In this document: in pieces, positions 56,682-64,000 of the stretch | Layout: each line of letters opens with the position of its first letter | How positions within the stretch are numbered: position 1 is the stretch's first letter | Assembly: GCA_902778535.1 (NCBI GenBank) | Contig: CACYYG010000019.1 | Location: 1 to 64,000, forward strand | Origin: an uncultured Prevotellaceae bacterium | GTDB taxonomy: Bacteria; Bacteroidota; Bacteroidia; Bacteroidales; Bacteroidaceae | DNA: 64,000 nucleotides | Direction: 5' to 3' | The notes under the pieces: model-generated | Told to the model about the DNA's origin: nothing | Database searches by the model: none | The model's input: only the letters and a program-made list of their open reading frames with translations | Program-made: the position numbers and the translations under genes

Positions 56682-59285
56682 CTAATGTAGCGCTACCTTA
56701 TGCCCCTGGCGGATGTAGATGCCAGGTGCTGCGGTGGAGCGGCTGGTCTGTCGGCCTTGCAGGTCATAAACTTGGTTTGTTGTACCCTTTTTGCTGTTCG
56801 TCGGGACGCTGCCTACGCCGGTTACTTCCTTGCGGGTGAGTACCACATTGTCGAAGCCGATGATTTTCTCCGTTCCGTTGTTGTTGTGCATGGCTGTGAG
56901 AGCAATGGTGGTTGAAGCCTTGCCGTTGCTTTCGAATTCGAGCATCATCTGCTGCCATGCCTCCTTATTCTCCACAGTAGGAGCCGAGACGGTGGCTCCG
57001 CCCTGTGTCGTAGCGCTGACGTAGGCATCGCCGCCGAGGCCGCTCTTCCACACCTGCGCCGTCAGCGTGTATTCACCTTCGGGCAACAGCAGTTCCTGCT
57101 TGAGGGCAATGGTGCTGGTGCCCCAGTTCTGACGCACCCAGTAGGTCTGCTTGCTGTTGGCCGACGGTGAGGGACGCGAGCCGAAGAAGCGGTCGAAATA
57201 AAGGTCGCCGCTCTTCAGCGCTGTGAGGTCGTTCTCATTGCGCGAGGTGTAGTCAACGGTCCAGCCTTCGGGCACGTAGATGGCGCGGTCGTTGGTTACG
57301 CCGCTGCCCTGCATGGGGGCGTATGTTCCCTCGAAGTCGCCGTTCTGCAGCTCACTCGGCAGGCTTTGGTTGTGCTGAGCTTGCATCTCCTCTTCAGCCT
57401 GTACCGCCAAAGCCTGAACGGTGAGTGGCGATGCACAGGCATAGTAGTCGCTGAGCATCAGGCACTTGTGAAGGAAGGGAACCAGATGACCCTGTCCGTC
57501 GTCCTCGCCATAGGTGTCCACCGCGCCAAGGGGCAGGCTCTCGGTCTCGATGACTTGGTCCACCAGCCCATTGCGATAGATGGTCAGCTCATGGCCGTCG
57601 TAGGTCAGGGAGATGATGACCGTCTTGAGCTTTGTGGGGTGGTTGTCACCGCTGGTGCCGGTGCTGTTGAGTGCCCAGTTGTCGCTGGTGAGCAGGCGGT
57701 TCTGGCTTTTGTAGACGGTGCCGTTGATGCTCAGCTGTGGGCGCTGGTCGGCGGCGTTGATGCTGTAGACCAGTCCGCCGTCACCCTGAGCATAGTGGTC
57801 GACGGTGAAGAGTGTGCCCTCGTAAGTGTCAGCATTGAGTTCGAAGGCCATCGTCACAGTCTTACCCGCTTCCAGACAGATGCAGTCGGTGCGTGGACTT
57901 TCATTTTCGTCGGCTTCGGGCGTCAGCTGCTCCTGCCAGTCGAAATTGCAGAGAATGCTGGTGGGGAAGCCCTGCGGGTAGCTCTTGTTCACCATCCAGT
58001 AGTAATAGTCGCCCTGCATCCATGCGAGTCGGAGTACGGAAGGCTGAGTGCCGGGGATGACAAACGGTCGCACATTGTTCTTTGGCGAGTCCATGGTCAG
58101 CTGCTCCGAGCCGCTGACCTTGCCCTCGTCGTCGATGGTGTAGCGCCACAGTTCGTAGACTCCGTCCTTGTTATACTGTCCATTCTTGGTGGGGATGCTG
58201 AGGTACACATTATTAATATTAGACGGGTCGATGCTCATGCCGCCGCTGTAGCACCGCTCCGTCTGATTCCAGTTCTGATGGAAGGCATGTCCGGCATATT
58301 GCACCCAAGTGTTTTTCCACGACGTTCCGTTCCAGCGGGCGTACCAATAGACATGCGTGGTCTTGTCGTTGTCAATGTGAGGATAGGCAATGACGGGATG
58401 CTCCTGCTGGTCTAAGGCAATCTGCCACACCCAGTTGCGGATGTTGGCCGTGCGGTCGACGATGGTGGCAGGATATTGGTTGGCATAGCTGTCGGTCTTG
58501 TTGACGTTGAATACGCCATTGCTGATGACGGAGAGCTGCTTGCCGTTGAGGTCGCGCAGGATGGGGCCATTGCCGTGGTTGATGTCAACGACGTTGAAGT
58601 AGAGCCAGTCCGGCTGTTCGTTGTCGGGATGGCCGGTGGTGTAGCTCACATAGATTTTGTCCTTGCCATTGCTCTGATATTTGGCGTATGGGCGTGCACC
58701 AGTTGACTGCACAATCTGCTTCGGGCCGAAGTCGAAGTGGCAGTTGTCGCTCTGGTCGGGCATTGTCAGGCGGGCAATGGTGGGGTGCCAGTTGATGCCG
58801 CGCCAGCACAGGTAGATGTGCTGCGGGTCGTCGCTGAGGATGAAGGGCGAAGGATAGGTGGTGTTGTTGGCCGTGGTGAGGTATTTCTCGTCGCCCAAGT
58901 CGGTGATGTCGCCCGGCTTGCGTGAAATGCGGTACCATATCTTCGGCTCGTCAGTGTGGCGGGTGTAGAAAATCATCACTCGCTCATCGGGCAGGACGAG
59001 GAATGTAGGGTTGTTGTGGTCGTCGGGCTGGAAGAAGCTGCGGATGAGGACATCGGTCTTGCGCTGCTTCAGCCAGTCATACTGCGTGGCCTTGACGTTG
59101 CCGTGCACGTCGATGTAGCCCAGATAGGTGGCGTTGATGGTGCCGGCGGCGTTCTCATAGTGAAGGGCGCGTGGGTCGGCAAACCAGCACCAGGCACCTT
59201 CGTTGGCCACAACGTTGGTAGCCGACAATGTGTTCATGGTCAGCACAGAGCTAAGCATGAAACAGAAAAGGAATAGTTTTTTCAT
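56682..59285 (-). CDS. Secreted BNR_4 polysaccharide-lyase-like protein
   Basis: An 867-residue secreted protein, started at 59285 to give the signal MKKLFLFCFMLSSVLTMNTL. The N-terminal half is a beta-propeller of the BNR_4 type (EGAWCWFADPRALHYENAAG, FFQPDDHNNPTFLVLPDERV, IFYTRHTDEPKIWYRIS), as in PL24-like ulvan lyases and related uronic-polymer enzymes. A LamG-like domain (about residues 490-640) and a CBM-like sandwich (about 660-820) follow. The tail VYDLQGRQ...GIYIRQGHKV looks like a secretion tail. The neighbouring uronate genes fit a lyase on an uronic polysaccharide; the exact substrate is open. Confidence 0.85.
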   Translation of the reverse strand: MKKLFLFCFMLSSVLTMNTLSATNVVANEGAWCWFADPRALHYENAAGTINATYLGYIDVHGNVKATQYDWLKQRKTDVLIRSFFQPDDHNNPTFLVLPDERVMIFYTRHTDEPKIWYRISRKPGDITDLGDEKYLTTANNTTYPSPFILSDDPQHIYLCWRGINWHPTIARLTMPDQSDNCHFDFGPKQIVQSTGARPYAKYQSNGKDKIYVSYTTGHPDNEQPDWLYFNVVDINHGNGPILRDLNGKQLSVISNGVFNVNKTDSYANQYPATIVDRTANIRNWVWQIALDQQEHPVIAYPHIDNDKTTHVYWYARWNGTSWKNTWVQYAGHAFHQNWNQTERCYSGGMSIDPSNINNVYLSIPTKNGQYNKDGVYELWRYTIDDEGKVSGSEQLTMDSPKNNVRPFVIPGTQPSVLRLAWMQGDYYYWMVNKSYPQGFPTSILCNFDWQEQLTPEADENESPRTDCICLEAGKTVTMAFELNADTYEGTLFTVDHYAQGDGGLVYSINAADQRPQLSINGTVYKSQNRLLTSDNWALNSTGTSGDNHPTKLKTVIISLTYDGHELTIYRNGLVDQVIETESLPLGAVDTYGEDDGQGHLVPFLHKCLMLSDYYACASPLTVQALAVQAEEEMQAQHNQSLPSELQNGDFEGTYAPMQGSGVTNDRAIYVPEGWTVDYTSRNENDLTALKSGDLYFDRFFGSRPSPSANSKQTYWVRQNWGTSTIALKQELLLPEGEYTLTAQVWKSGLGGDAYVSATTQGGATVSAPTVENKEAWQQMMLEFESNGKASTTIALTAMHNNNGTEKIIGFDNVVLTRKEVTGVGSVPTNSKKGTTNQVYDLQGRQTSRSTAAPGIYIRQGHKVALH

Positions 59286-59328
59286 TGTTTTTAAGTTGTT
59301 TGAAATATCCGGGACATTGTTCCGTTGC

Positions 59329-59847
59329 TCAGTACTGTACTGGCGGGATGCTGTCGGCGGGTGGGGGAGGGCCTTCGGTAAGCGGGTCGTAGATGGTGAC
59401 TTCGACGTTGGCGATGCCACGGCGGAGAATGCCTAACTGGCGGGCTGCGCTCCAGGAGAGGTCAATGATACGACCGCGGCCAAAAGGGCCGCGATCGTTT
59501 ACTTTCACCACCACCTGCTGCCCGTTATGAGGATTGAACACCTTCAGCAACGTGCCGAAGGGATGTGTGCGATGGGCGCAGGTGAGGCTGTCGTGGTGCA
59601 GGCGTTCGCCGCTGCTGGTAAGACGTCCCGTGGCGCGCTTGCCGTAATAGGAGGCGATGCCCTTCTGCACGTTTTGAGCGTGCAAGAATGAAGAATTTGC
59701 TACCGCAAAGAACAAGAACAGCACTATGGGCACTACACGCCGTAGGATTACAGCTGTAGGAGGCAACGCTTTACGGCGTTGCAACCGCACCCTGTTCCGA
59801 TGCCTGGAGGCGTTGGCTCCTGCGGAAGCAAATTCTTCATTTCTCAT
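59329..59847 (-). CDS. rlpA: RlpA-like (double-psi beta-barrel) protein
   Basis: A 172-residue exported protein. The RlpA core is clear: [60 protein letters not shown]. RlpA proteins are septal lytic transglycosylases or glycan binders. The N-terminus is unusual. Positions 59687-59841 form a 155-base inverted-repeat element, and its ends encode [10 protein letters not shown] and the ANSSFLHA part of the signal peptide ([18 protein letters not shown]). The only start is the ATG at 59847 just outside the element, so the gene seems to use repeat DNA for its signal sequence. Confidence 0.85.
   Translation of the reverse strand: MRNEEFASAGANASRHRNRVRLQRRKALPPTAVILRRVVPIVLFLFFAVANSSFLHAQNVQKGIASYYGKRATGRLTSSGERLHHDSLTCAHRTHPFGTLLKVFNPHNGQQVVVKVNDRGPFGRGRIIDLSWSAARQLGILRRGIANVEVTIYDPLTEGPPPPADSIPPVQY
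59687..59841. mobile_element. 155-bp MITE-like inverted-repeat element
   Basis: Terminal inverted repeats aatgaagaatttgctaccgc (59687-59706) and gcggaagcaaattcttcatt (59822-59841) match at 19 of 20 positions. The interior has a further gcaacgc/gcgttgc hairpin. It carries no transposase and lies at the 5' end of rlpA. The gaagaatttgc end resembles the insert at 16966-17070. Confidence 0.75.
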
Positions 59848-59862
59848 TATTTAATCAATAAT

Positions 59863-61203
59863 TTAGACGATTCCCTGGGCCAACATGGCTTTGGCTACCT
59901 TCATGAAGCCGGCAACGTTGGCACCCTTGACGTAGTTGATGTAACCAGAGGGCTCCTTGCCGTACTTCACGCACTGCTCGTGGATGCCCTGCATGATCTG
60001 GTGCAGACGCTGGTCAACTTCTTCGGCCGTCCAGGCCATACGCATGGAGTTCTGCGTCATTTCGAGGCCTGAAGTAGCCACGCCGCCAGCGTTGACGGCC
60101 TTTCCGGGAGCAAAGAGCTGGCCTGCAGCAATGAACTTATTCACAGCCTCGGCGGTGCATCCCATGTTGGAAACTTCGGCTACGCACAACGGTTTCTGTG
60201 CAAGAATGGCGTCGGCATCGTCGCCGTTGAGCTCGTTCTGGGTGGCGCAGGGCAGATAGATGTCGGCCTTCTGCTCCCAAGGTTTTTTGCCCTCGAAGAA
60301 GGTGGCACCGTCGAAGTCCTCAGCGTAGGGGGCGCAGACGTCGTTGCCCGAAGCACGCAGCTCCAGCAGGTAGTCAATCTTCTCGGCATCGAGGCCGGCG
60401 GGATCATAAATGTAGCCGTCGGGACCGCTGATGGTGATGACCTTGGCGCCCAGCTCGGTAGCTTTCTTGGCAGCGCCCCAGGCCACATTGCCGAATCCGG
60501 AGAGGGCCACAGTCTTGCCCTTGATGTCGAGGCCATGAGTGTCGAGCATGTGGTGGACAAAGTAGAGGGCACCGTAGCCCGTAGCCTCAGGACGAAGGAT
60601 GGAACCGCCCCATTCGAGACCCTTGCCGGTAAGCGTGGCGCCGTGGAACTGCGAGGTAAGCTTCTTGTACATGCCGAAGAGGTAGCCAATTTCGCGACCG
60701 CCCACACCGATGTCGCCGGCAGGCACGTCCATGTCGGGGCCGATGACCTTGTAGAGCTCCATCATAAAGGCCTGGCAGAAGCGCATAATCTCGGCCTCGC
60801 TCTTGCCGCGGGGTGCAAAGTCGCTGCCGCCCTTGCCGCCACCCATTGGCAGAGTGGTGAGGGCGTTCTTGAACGTCTGCTCGAAGCCGAGGAACTTCAG
60901 AATAGACAGATTGACAGAGGGATGGAAGCGCAGACCGCCTTTGTAGGGGCCAATGGCGCTGTTGAACTGCACGCGGTAGCCGATGTTCACCTGTACCTCG
61001 CCTTTGTCGTCGACCCAGGGCACGCGGAACGTGGTGATGCGCTCGGGCTCAACGATGCGCTCCATAATCTTTGCCTTTTCAAATTCGGGATGCTGGTTGT
61101 AGACGTCCTTGATGCTTTCCAGCACTTCGCGCACTGCTTGCAGGAACTCTACTTCGCCGGGGTGCTTGCGCTCCAGCTGTTGCATGATTTTCTCAACTTC
61201 CAT
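59863..61203 (-). CDS. gdhA: NADP-type glutamate dehydrogenase
   Basis: A 446-residue enzyme that aminates 2-oxoglutarate to glutamate, the main ammonium assimilation route in many Bacteroidota. The N-terminal domain has GPYKGGLRFHPSVNLSILKF and the catalytic Lys motif TTLPMGGGKGGSDFAPRGKS. GPDMDVPAGDIGVGGREIGY and the dinucleotide-binding VALSGFGNVAWGAAKKATEL follow. Size and sequence fit the hexameric NADP-dependent group. The promoter at 61258-61288 is good, and a pair of palindromes lies about 90-150 bases upstream of it. Confidence 0.97.
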   Translation of the reverse strand: MEVEKIMQQLERKHPGEVEFLQAVREVLESIKDVYNQHPEFEKAKIMERIVEPERITTFRVPWVDDKGEVQVNIGYRVQFNSAIGPYKGGLRFHPSVNLSILKFLGFEQTFKNALTTLPMGGGKGGSDFAPRGKSEAEIMRFCQAFMMELYKVIGPDMDVPAGDIGVGGREIGYLFGMYKKLTSQFHGATLTGKGLEWGGSILRPEATGYGALYFVHHMLDTHGLDIKGKTVALSGFGNVAWGAAKKATELGAKVITISGPDGYIYDPAGLDAEKIDYLLELRASGNDVCAPYAEDFDGATFFEGKKPWEQKADIYLPCATQNELNGDDADAILAQKPLCVAEVSNMGCTAEAVNKFIAAGQLFAPGKAVNAGGVATSGLEMTQNSMRMAWTAEEVDQRLHQIMQGIHEQCVKYGKEPSGYINYVKGANVAGFMKVAKAMLAQGIV

Positions 61204-61257
61204 AGTGTTTTAGTTTTAAAGATATTAGGTTAATAAGGAATGTGCTTAGAAACATCG

Positions 61258-61288
61258 CAAAGTTAGGTATTTTTTCTTTATCTGCCAA
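61258..61288 (-). promoter_or_regulatory. gdhA promoter
   Basis: On the minus strand a TTGG -33 element (61285-61288) and TAacTTTG -7 element (61258-61265) are about 20 bases apart, matching the Bacteroidota consensus. Confidence 0.65.
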
Positions 61289-61353
61289 GAAAAAAAGTAT
61301 AATTGTTTTTAAAAAGATGGATTAAAGTCTGACAATCATACCTACAAAAAAAT

Positions 61354-61412
61354 CTATCGATAGTTTTTTTCAAAAACATGTGACTTTTGAAAAAATCTAT
61401 CGATAGATTTTT
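61354..61412. promoter_or_regulatory. Pair of ctatcgatag palindromes
   Basis: A core ctatcgatag at 61354-61363 flanked by A and T runs, and a second 22-base perfect palindrome at 61391-61412 (aaaaatctatcg plus its complement), have centres 43 bases apart, about four helical turns. They lie between the PL11 stop codon and the gdhA promoter and look like a two-site operator or weak bidirectional terminators. Confidence 0.65.
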
Positions 61413-61450
61413 AAGCGCAGTTGAGCTTCGTGCTAAAAGGCTTTTTACTC

Positions 61451-64000
61451 TTACTTCACGATGACCTTGCGACCTCCGATAATGTTAAGACCCTTGCGGG
61501 GCTGTTTTATGCGCTGGCCCTGAAGGTTGAACACCGGCTGGGAGCCGGAAGCCTCGGTCTTGGTGCTGCTAATGGCGGTAGCGGTATTGGGGATGAGCAC
61601 CCGTATGTTGTCGAACTTGCCGTTGCCATAGTAGCGGCCGTTGAGGAAGAAGAGACCCTGGAGAATGGTGCTCGTAGTTCCCTCGGGCACGTTGTACACG
61701 CCCTGGGCCACGATGGCGCCGGTGCCCAAGTTCTTGACTGAGTAGCTGACGGTGCGCTGTTGGCCGTCAACCTCCAGCTGATAGCGGTGCCAGAGCCCGT
61801 TGGCCAGCTCGGCGGCGTTGGCATCGTTGTCGTTGATGATGACTGACGAGCTGTTGGCCGTGAGGTTGAGGTGAAGCAGCTGGTGTAGTCCACCGTTGTA
61901 GCTGCCATAGGAGAACCAGTGGGGACTGCCCTGTGGCACATTCATGTTGCCGCTTTGTGTGGCGACGGCAAACTCGCTGCCGTCCTTGTTGCCGGCACTG
62001 AAGGCGGCGTCGAACTGCAACTTGTAGCTGTCGTAGTTGCCCGACGAGACATGCATGCAGACGGGCGTGGAGTTGACATTCTGAGGCAGGTTGAACTGGA
62101 TGTAATTGCCGTGCTCGCTGTCGCCGGTCTCAAGTGTGAGATTGCCACGTTCAACAGAGGAGTTTGCAAAGCTCCAGCTGCTGGCATCGGTGGCCTGCTC
62201 GAAGTCCTCTTCGTAATAAACGGTGTAGTCGCCGTCATCCTCCTGTTGGTTAGGATCGTCATCGTCGTTGAGTTTGCCCTCAACGAAGTCGGGCAGGAAG
62301 AACCCGAGGTGTGGCGGCTGGTTGTAGCTGACATTCTGCCAGGCAATACCCATGCGGTAGGTGTGGTCGTGCATTAGCGTGGGCACACGGTAGCTGGTGG
62401 GCACGTTGGTGGAGATAATGTTGATTTTCGACGGGTCGCTGCCGTCGTAGAAGATGATTTCCTCGCGCCAGTCGCCCAGAATGTCAGCCTGCAGGCAGGG
62501 AACACCCTTGGTGCCGTTGATGCTCATGGAGTTGCCTATCTGGTAGAGGTTGGTGTTGTGCTTGGGGTACATGCGGCTGTAGCCGTTGCCGTTCCACTTC
62601 TCCAGCAGGGGTTGGTTGTGCTTGGAGATGTCGCCCAGCAGTTCTTCGGCAAGGTCGCCGTCCCAGTAGATGCGGAAATTGTTCACCTTAGGGCCGTATT
62701 CCGAGATGACCTCGCCTGTGAGACAACTGCGCGTCTGGTTATCGGCGGCTGAGGAAAAGAAATGCTCACGGTAGGCCATGTCTACGTGTGCAGCGAGGCC
62801 ACGGCCATTGTCAACGCCTGCCGGGCCGCCTTTGAGCAACACAGCACCGGTGCAGGCATCGTGGATGTCCCAAGCGTATGTGCCTTTCTCTTCATGTACA
62901 TCGAACACCTCCAAGCCGGGACGGTCGGGCAGCAGGTCGGCCAGGTGCATGGCATCGCCATGGCCGAAGCCAACGGCATAGAGCAGTCGTCCGTTGTCGT
63001 CGCAGGCGGCTGAACCCCAGATAATCTCGTCCTTGCCGTCGCCGTCGACATCGGCAACGGAAATGTTGTGGTTGCCGTTCTGGTACATTGTGGCCGAGCC
63101 TTGTCCGCTGGTGCTGCTGCTGTTAGTGTAGTTCGTGGTGTTGAAACTGGCGTCGGTGACGCTGTAGGCTGTCTTCGAGCTGGAGTGGTGGAGCCAGCGG
63201 TGCTTCAGCTTGCCGCCGCTATAGTCTACGGCCCAGATGTAGGCCCGTGTGTAATAGCCTCGGCAGAAAATGCCACTGGCCGTCTTGACATTCTTGTCGA
63301 GATGTGCCACTGCTGCCAGATGACGGTCGCCACGGTTGCCGTAGGTGTCGCCCCAGAACGAGGAACTGCTCGGATGGCTGTCTGCTTTTCCGTAGTTGCC
63401 GGCGCGGTTGGGATTATACCAGATGGTGTGAAGGGCTGCACCCGTCAGTCCGTCGAACACGGTGAGGAACTCCGGGCCACTGAGAATGCGTCCGCCGTCG
63501 ACATAGCTGGCTGAGTTGTTGGTGTTCTTGATGGTAGTGTCGTCGGCAGCTGCCGAGACGTAGGCGCCATTGCCGTCCTTTGACCCTGGAGCCGTCTTGC
63601 ACATCATCTCAGCATGGCCGTCGCCGTCGAAGTCGTATACCATGAACTGCGTGTAGTGGGCGCCGGAACGGATGTTAAGGCCGAGGTTGACACGCCAGAG
63701 CTTTGTGCCGTCGAGCTTATAGCAGTCGATGATGCAGGCGGCAGAGCTGCCGCTGTTGGCGTTGTCCTTGCTGTTCGAAGGATCCCACTTGACGAAAAGC
63801 TCGTACTCGCCGTCGCCATCGACATCACCCACTGACATGTCGTTGGGCGTGTAGTCATAGTCGCTGCCACCGGCAGGACGGTCGAGCTGGACGCTGGTGT
63901 AGAGGTCGCCCCACGACTGGTAAGTGTCGGCCGTTTCGATGACCTCGCCGTTGAGGACAGCTTGCACCTGATAGACTGAGGAGGCCGCGCCGCCATTGTC
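61451..64000 (-). CDS. Rhamnogalacturonan lyase PL11, N-terminus beyond the window
   Basis: The frame is open to the window edge, so about 850 residues of a larger secreted lyase are seen and the true start lies outside. It carries the eight-bladed propeller of PL11 with many calcium-binding Asp motifs (VGDVDGDGEYELFVKWDPSN, VYDFDGDGHAEMMCKTAPGS, VADVDGDGKDEIIWGSAACD, QADILGDWREEIIFYDGSDP) and catalytic-region HDHTYRMGIAWQN. An extra beta-sandwich domain (about 600-800 of the visible part) and the tail VFNLQGQRIKQPRKGLNIIG follow. It cleaves the rhamnose-galacturonate backbone of pectin and so feeds the uronate operon at 52425-56421. The catalytic part up to the edge looks intact. Confidence 0.93.
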   Translation of the reverse strand, partial: DNGGAASSVYQVQAVLNGEVIETADTYQSWGDLYTSVQLDRPAGGSDYDYTPNDMSVGDVDGDGEYELFVKWDPSNSKDNANSGSSAACIIDCYKLDGTKLWRVNLGLNIRSGAHYTQFMVYDFDGDGHAEMMCKTAPGSKDGNGAYVSAAADDTTIKNTNNSASYVDGGRILSGPEFLTVFDGLTGAALHTIWYNPNRAGNYGKADSHPSSSSFWGDTYGNRGDRHLAAVAHLDKNVKTASGIFCRGYYTRAYIWAVDYSGGKLKHRWLHHSSSKTAYSVTDASFNTTNYTNSSSTSGQGSATMYQNGNHNISVADVDGDGKDEIIWGSAACDDNGRLLYAVGFGHGDAMHLADLLPDRPGLEVFDVHEEKGTYAWDIHDACTGAVLLKGGPAGVDNGRGLAAHVDMAYREHFFSSAADNQTRSCLTGEVISEYGPKVNNFRIYWDGDLAEELLGDISKHNQPLLEKWNGNGYSRMYPKHNTNLYQIGNSMSINGTKGVPCLQADILGDWREEIIFYDGSDPSKINIISTNVPTSYRVPTLMHDHTYRMGIAWQNVSYNQPPHLGFFLPDFVEGKLNDDDDPNQQEDDGDYTVYYEEDFEQATDASSWSFANSSVERGNLTLETGDSEHGNYIQFNLPQNVNSTPVCMHVSSGNYDSYKLQFDAAFSAGNKDGSEFAVATQSGNMNVPQGSPHWFSYGSYNGGLHQLLHLNLTANSSSVIINDNDANAAELANGLWHRYQLEVDGQQRTVSYSVKNLGTGAIVAQGVYNVPEGTTSTILQGLFFLNGRYYGNGKFDNIRVLIPNTATAISSTKTEASGSQPVFNLQGQRIKQPRKGLNIIGGRKVIVK

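Overview
The window is chromosomal DNA of a member of the Bacteroidota, most probably a gut or rumen Prevotellaceae (Prevotella/Segatella/Xylanibacter-like). Support: many TAnnTTTG-type -7 elements, almost no Shine-Dalgarno sequences, TonB-type outer-membrane proteins with N-terminal carboxypeptidase-like domains, a DUF6078-type protein, ECF sigma/anti-sigma operons, and secreted polysaccharidases ending in a Y-x-L-x-G-x-R...G-x-x-I...K-V tail. Most genes are moderately GC-rich; positions 1-800 are clearly AT-richer. No rRNA, tRNA, insertion sequence or CRISPR array was recognised.

Layout. 1-880: gene-poor, with terminator and hairpin structures. 880-4793: ndk, a GH20 hexosaminidase and a fucose/arabinose-isomerase-family enzyme. 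4899-10590: RND efflux pair, a coupled unknown gene and an esterase. 10791-11797: a DUF6078 gene behind three palindromes, then remnants of a Tat-signal gene and of alanine dehydrogenase. 11798-23536 (all minus): three TonB-type barrels, a TlpA-like thioredoxin, two lipoproteins, a HigBA toxin-antitoxin pair and a Crp/Fnr regulator, with a 195-bp repeat present twice. 23886-25931: winged-helix regulator with membrane protein, and a RelE-type toxin-antitoxin pair. 25990-32447: two ECF sigma systems, one with a VWA lipoprotein and one with an anti-sigma factor fused to an outer-membrane barrel. 32554-36525: recA, a DedA-like protein, a membrane protein, purD. 37035-47538: pullulanase, MG2-like protein, dnaA, MCE protein, amidase, folB, a stand-alone RNR C-terminal domain, nitroreductase. 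47523-64000: GH5 cellulase, biotin-dependent carboxyltransferase subunit, LMW phosphatase, and a pectin/uronate block (PTS-type IIC, KduI, ExuT-like MFS, BNR polysaccharide-lyase candidate, RlpA, gdhA, PL11 rhamnogalacturonan lyase cut by the window end).

The pectin block reads as one pathway: secreted lyases cut rhamnogalacturonan or a related uronic polymer, KduI isomerises unsaturated uronate products, and the IIC-like and ExuT-like proteins move the sugars inward. gdhA, recA, dnaA, purD and folB are housekeeping.

The most striking feature is the density of small structured repeats. (a) Tandem arrays of palindromes with a 21-22-bp period lie in upstream regions of a GH5 gene, a uronate transport operon, a DUF6078 gene and a Crp/Fnr gene; a single matching dyad lies upstream of a pullulanase. 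(b) A 195-bp cassette carrying a terminator, a -7 element and a three-hairpin leader occurs twice and has replaced the 3' ends of two unrelated regulator genes. (c) Several families of palindromic repeats are inserted in frame within coding genes (RND pump, purD, anti-sigma factor, membrane-spanning anti-sigma factor, TonB barrel, pullulanase, RlpA).
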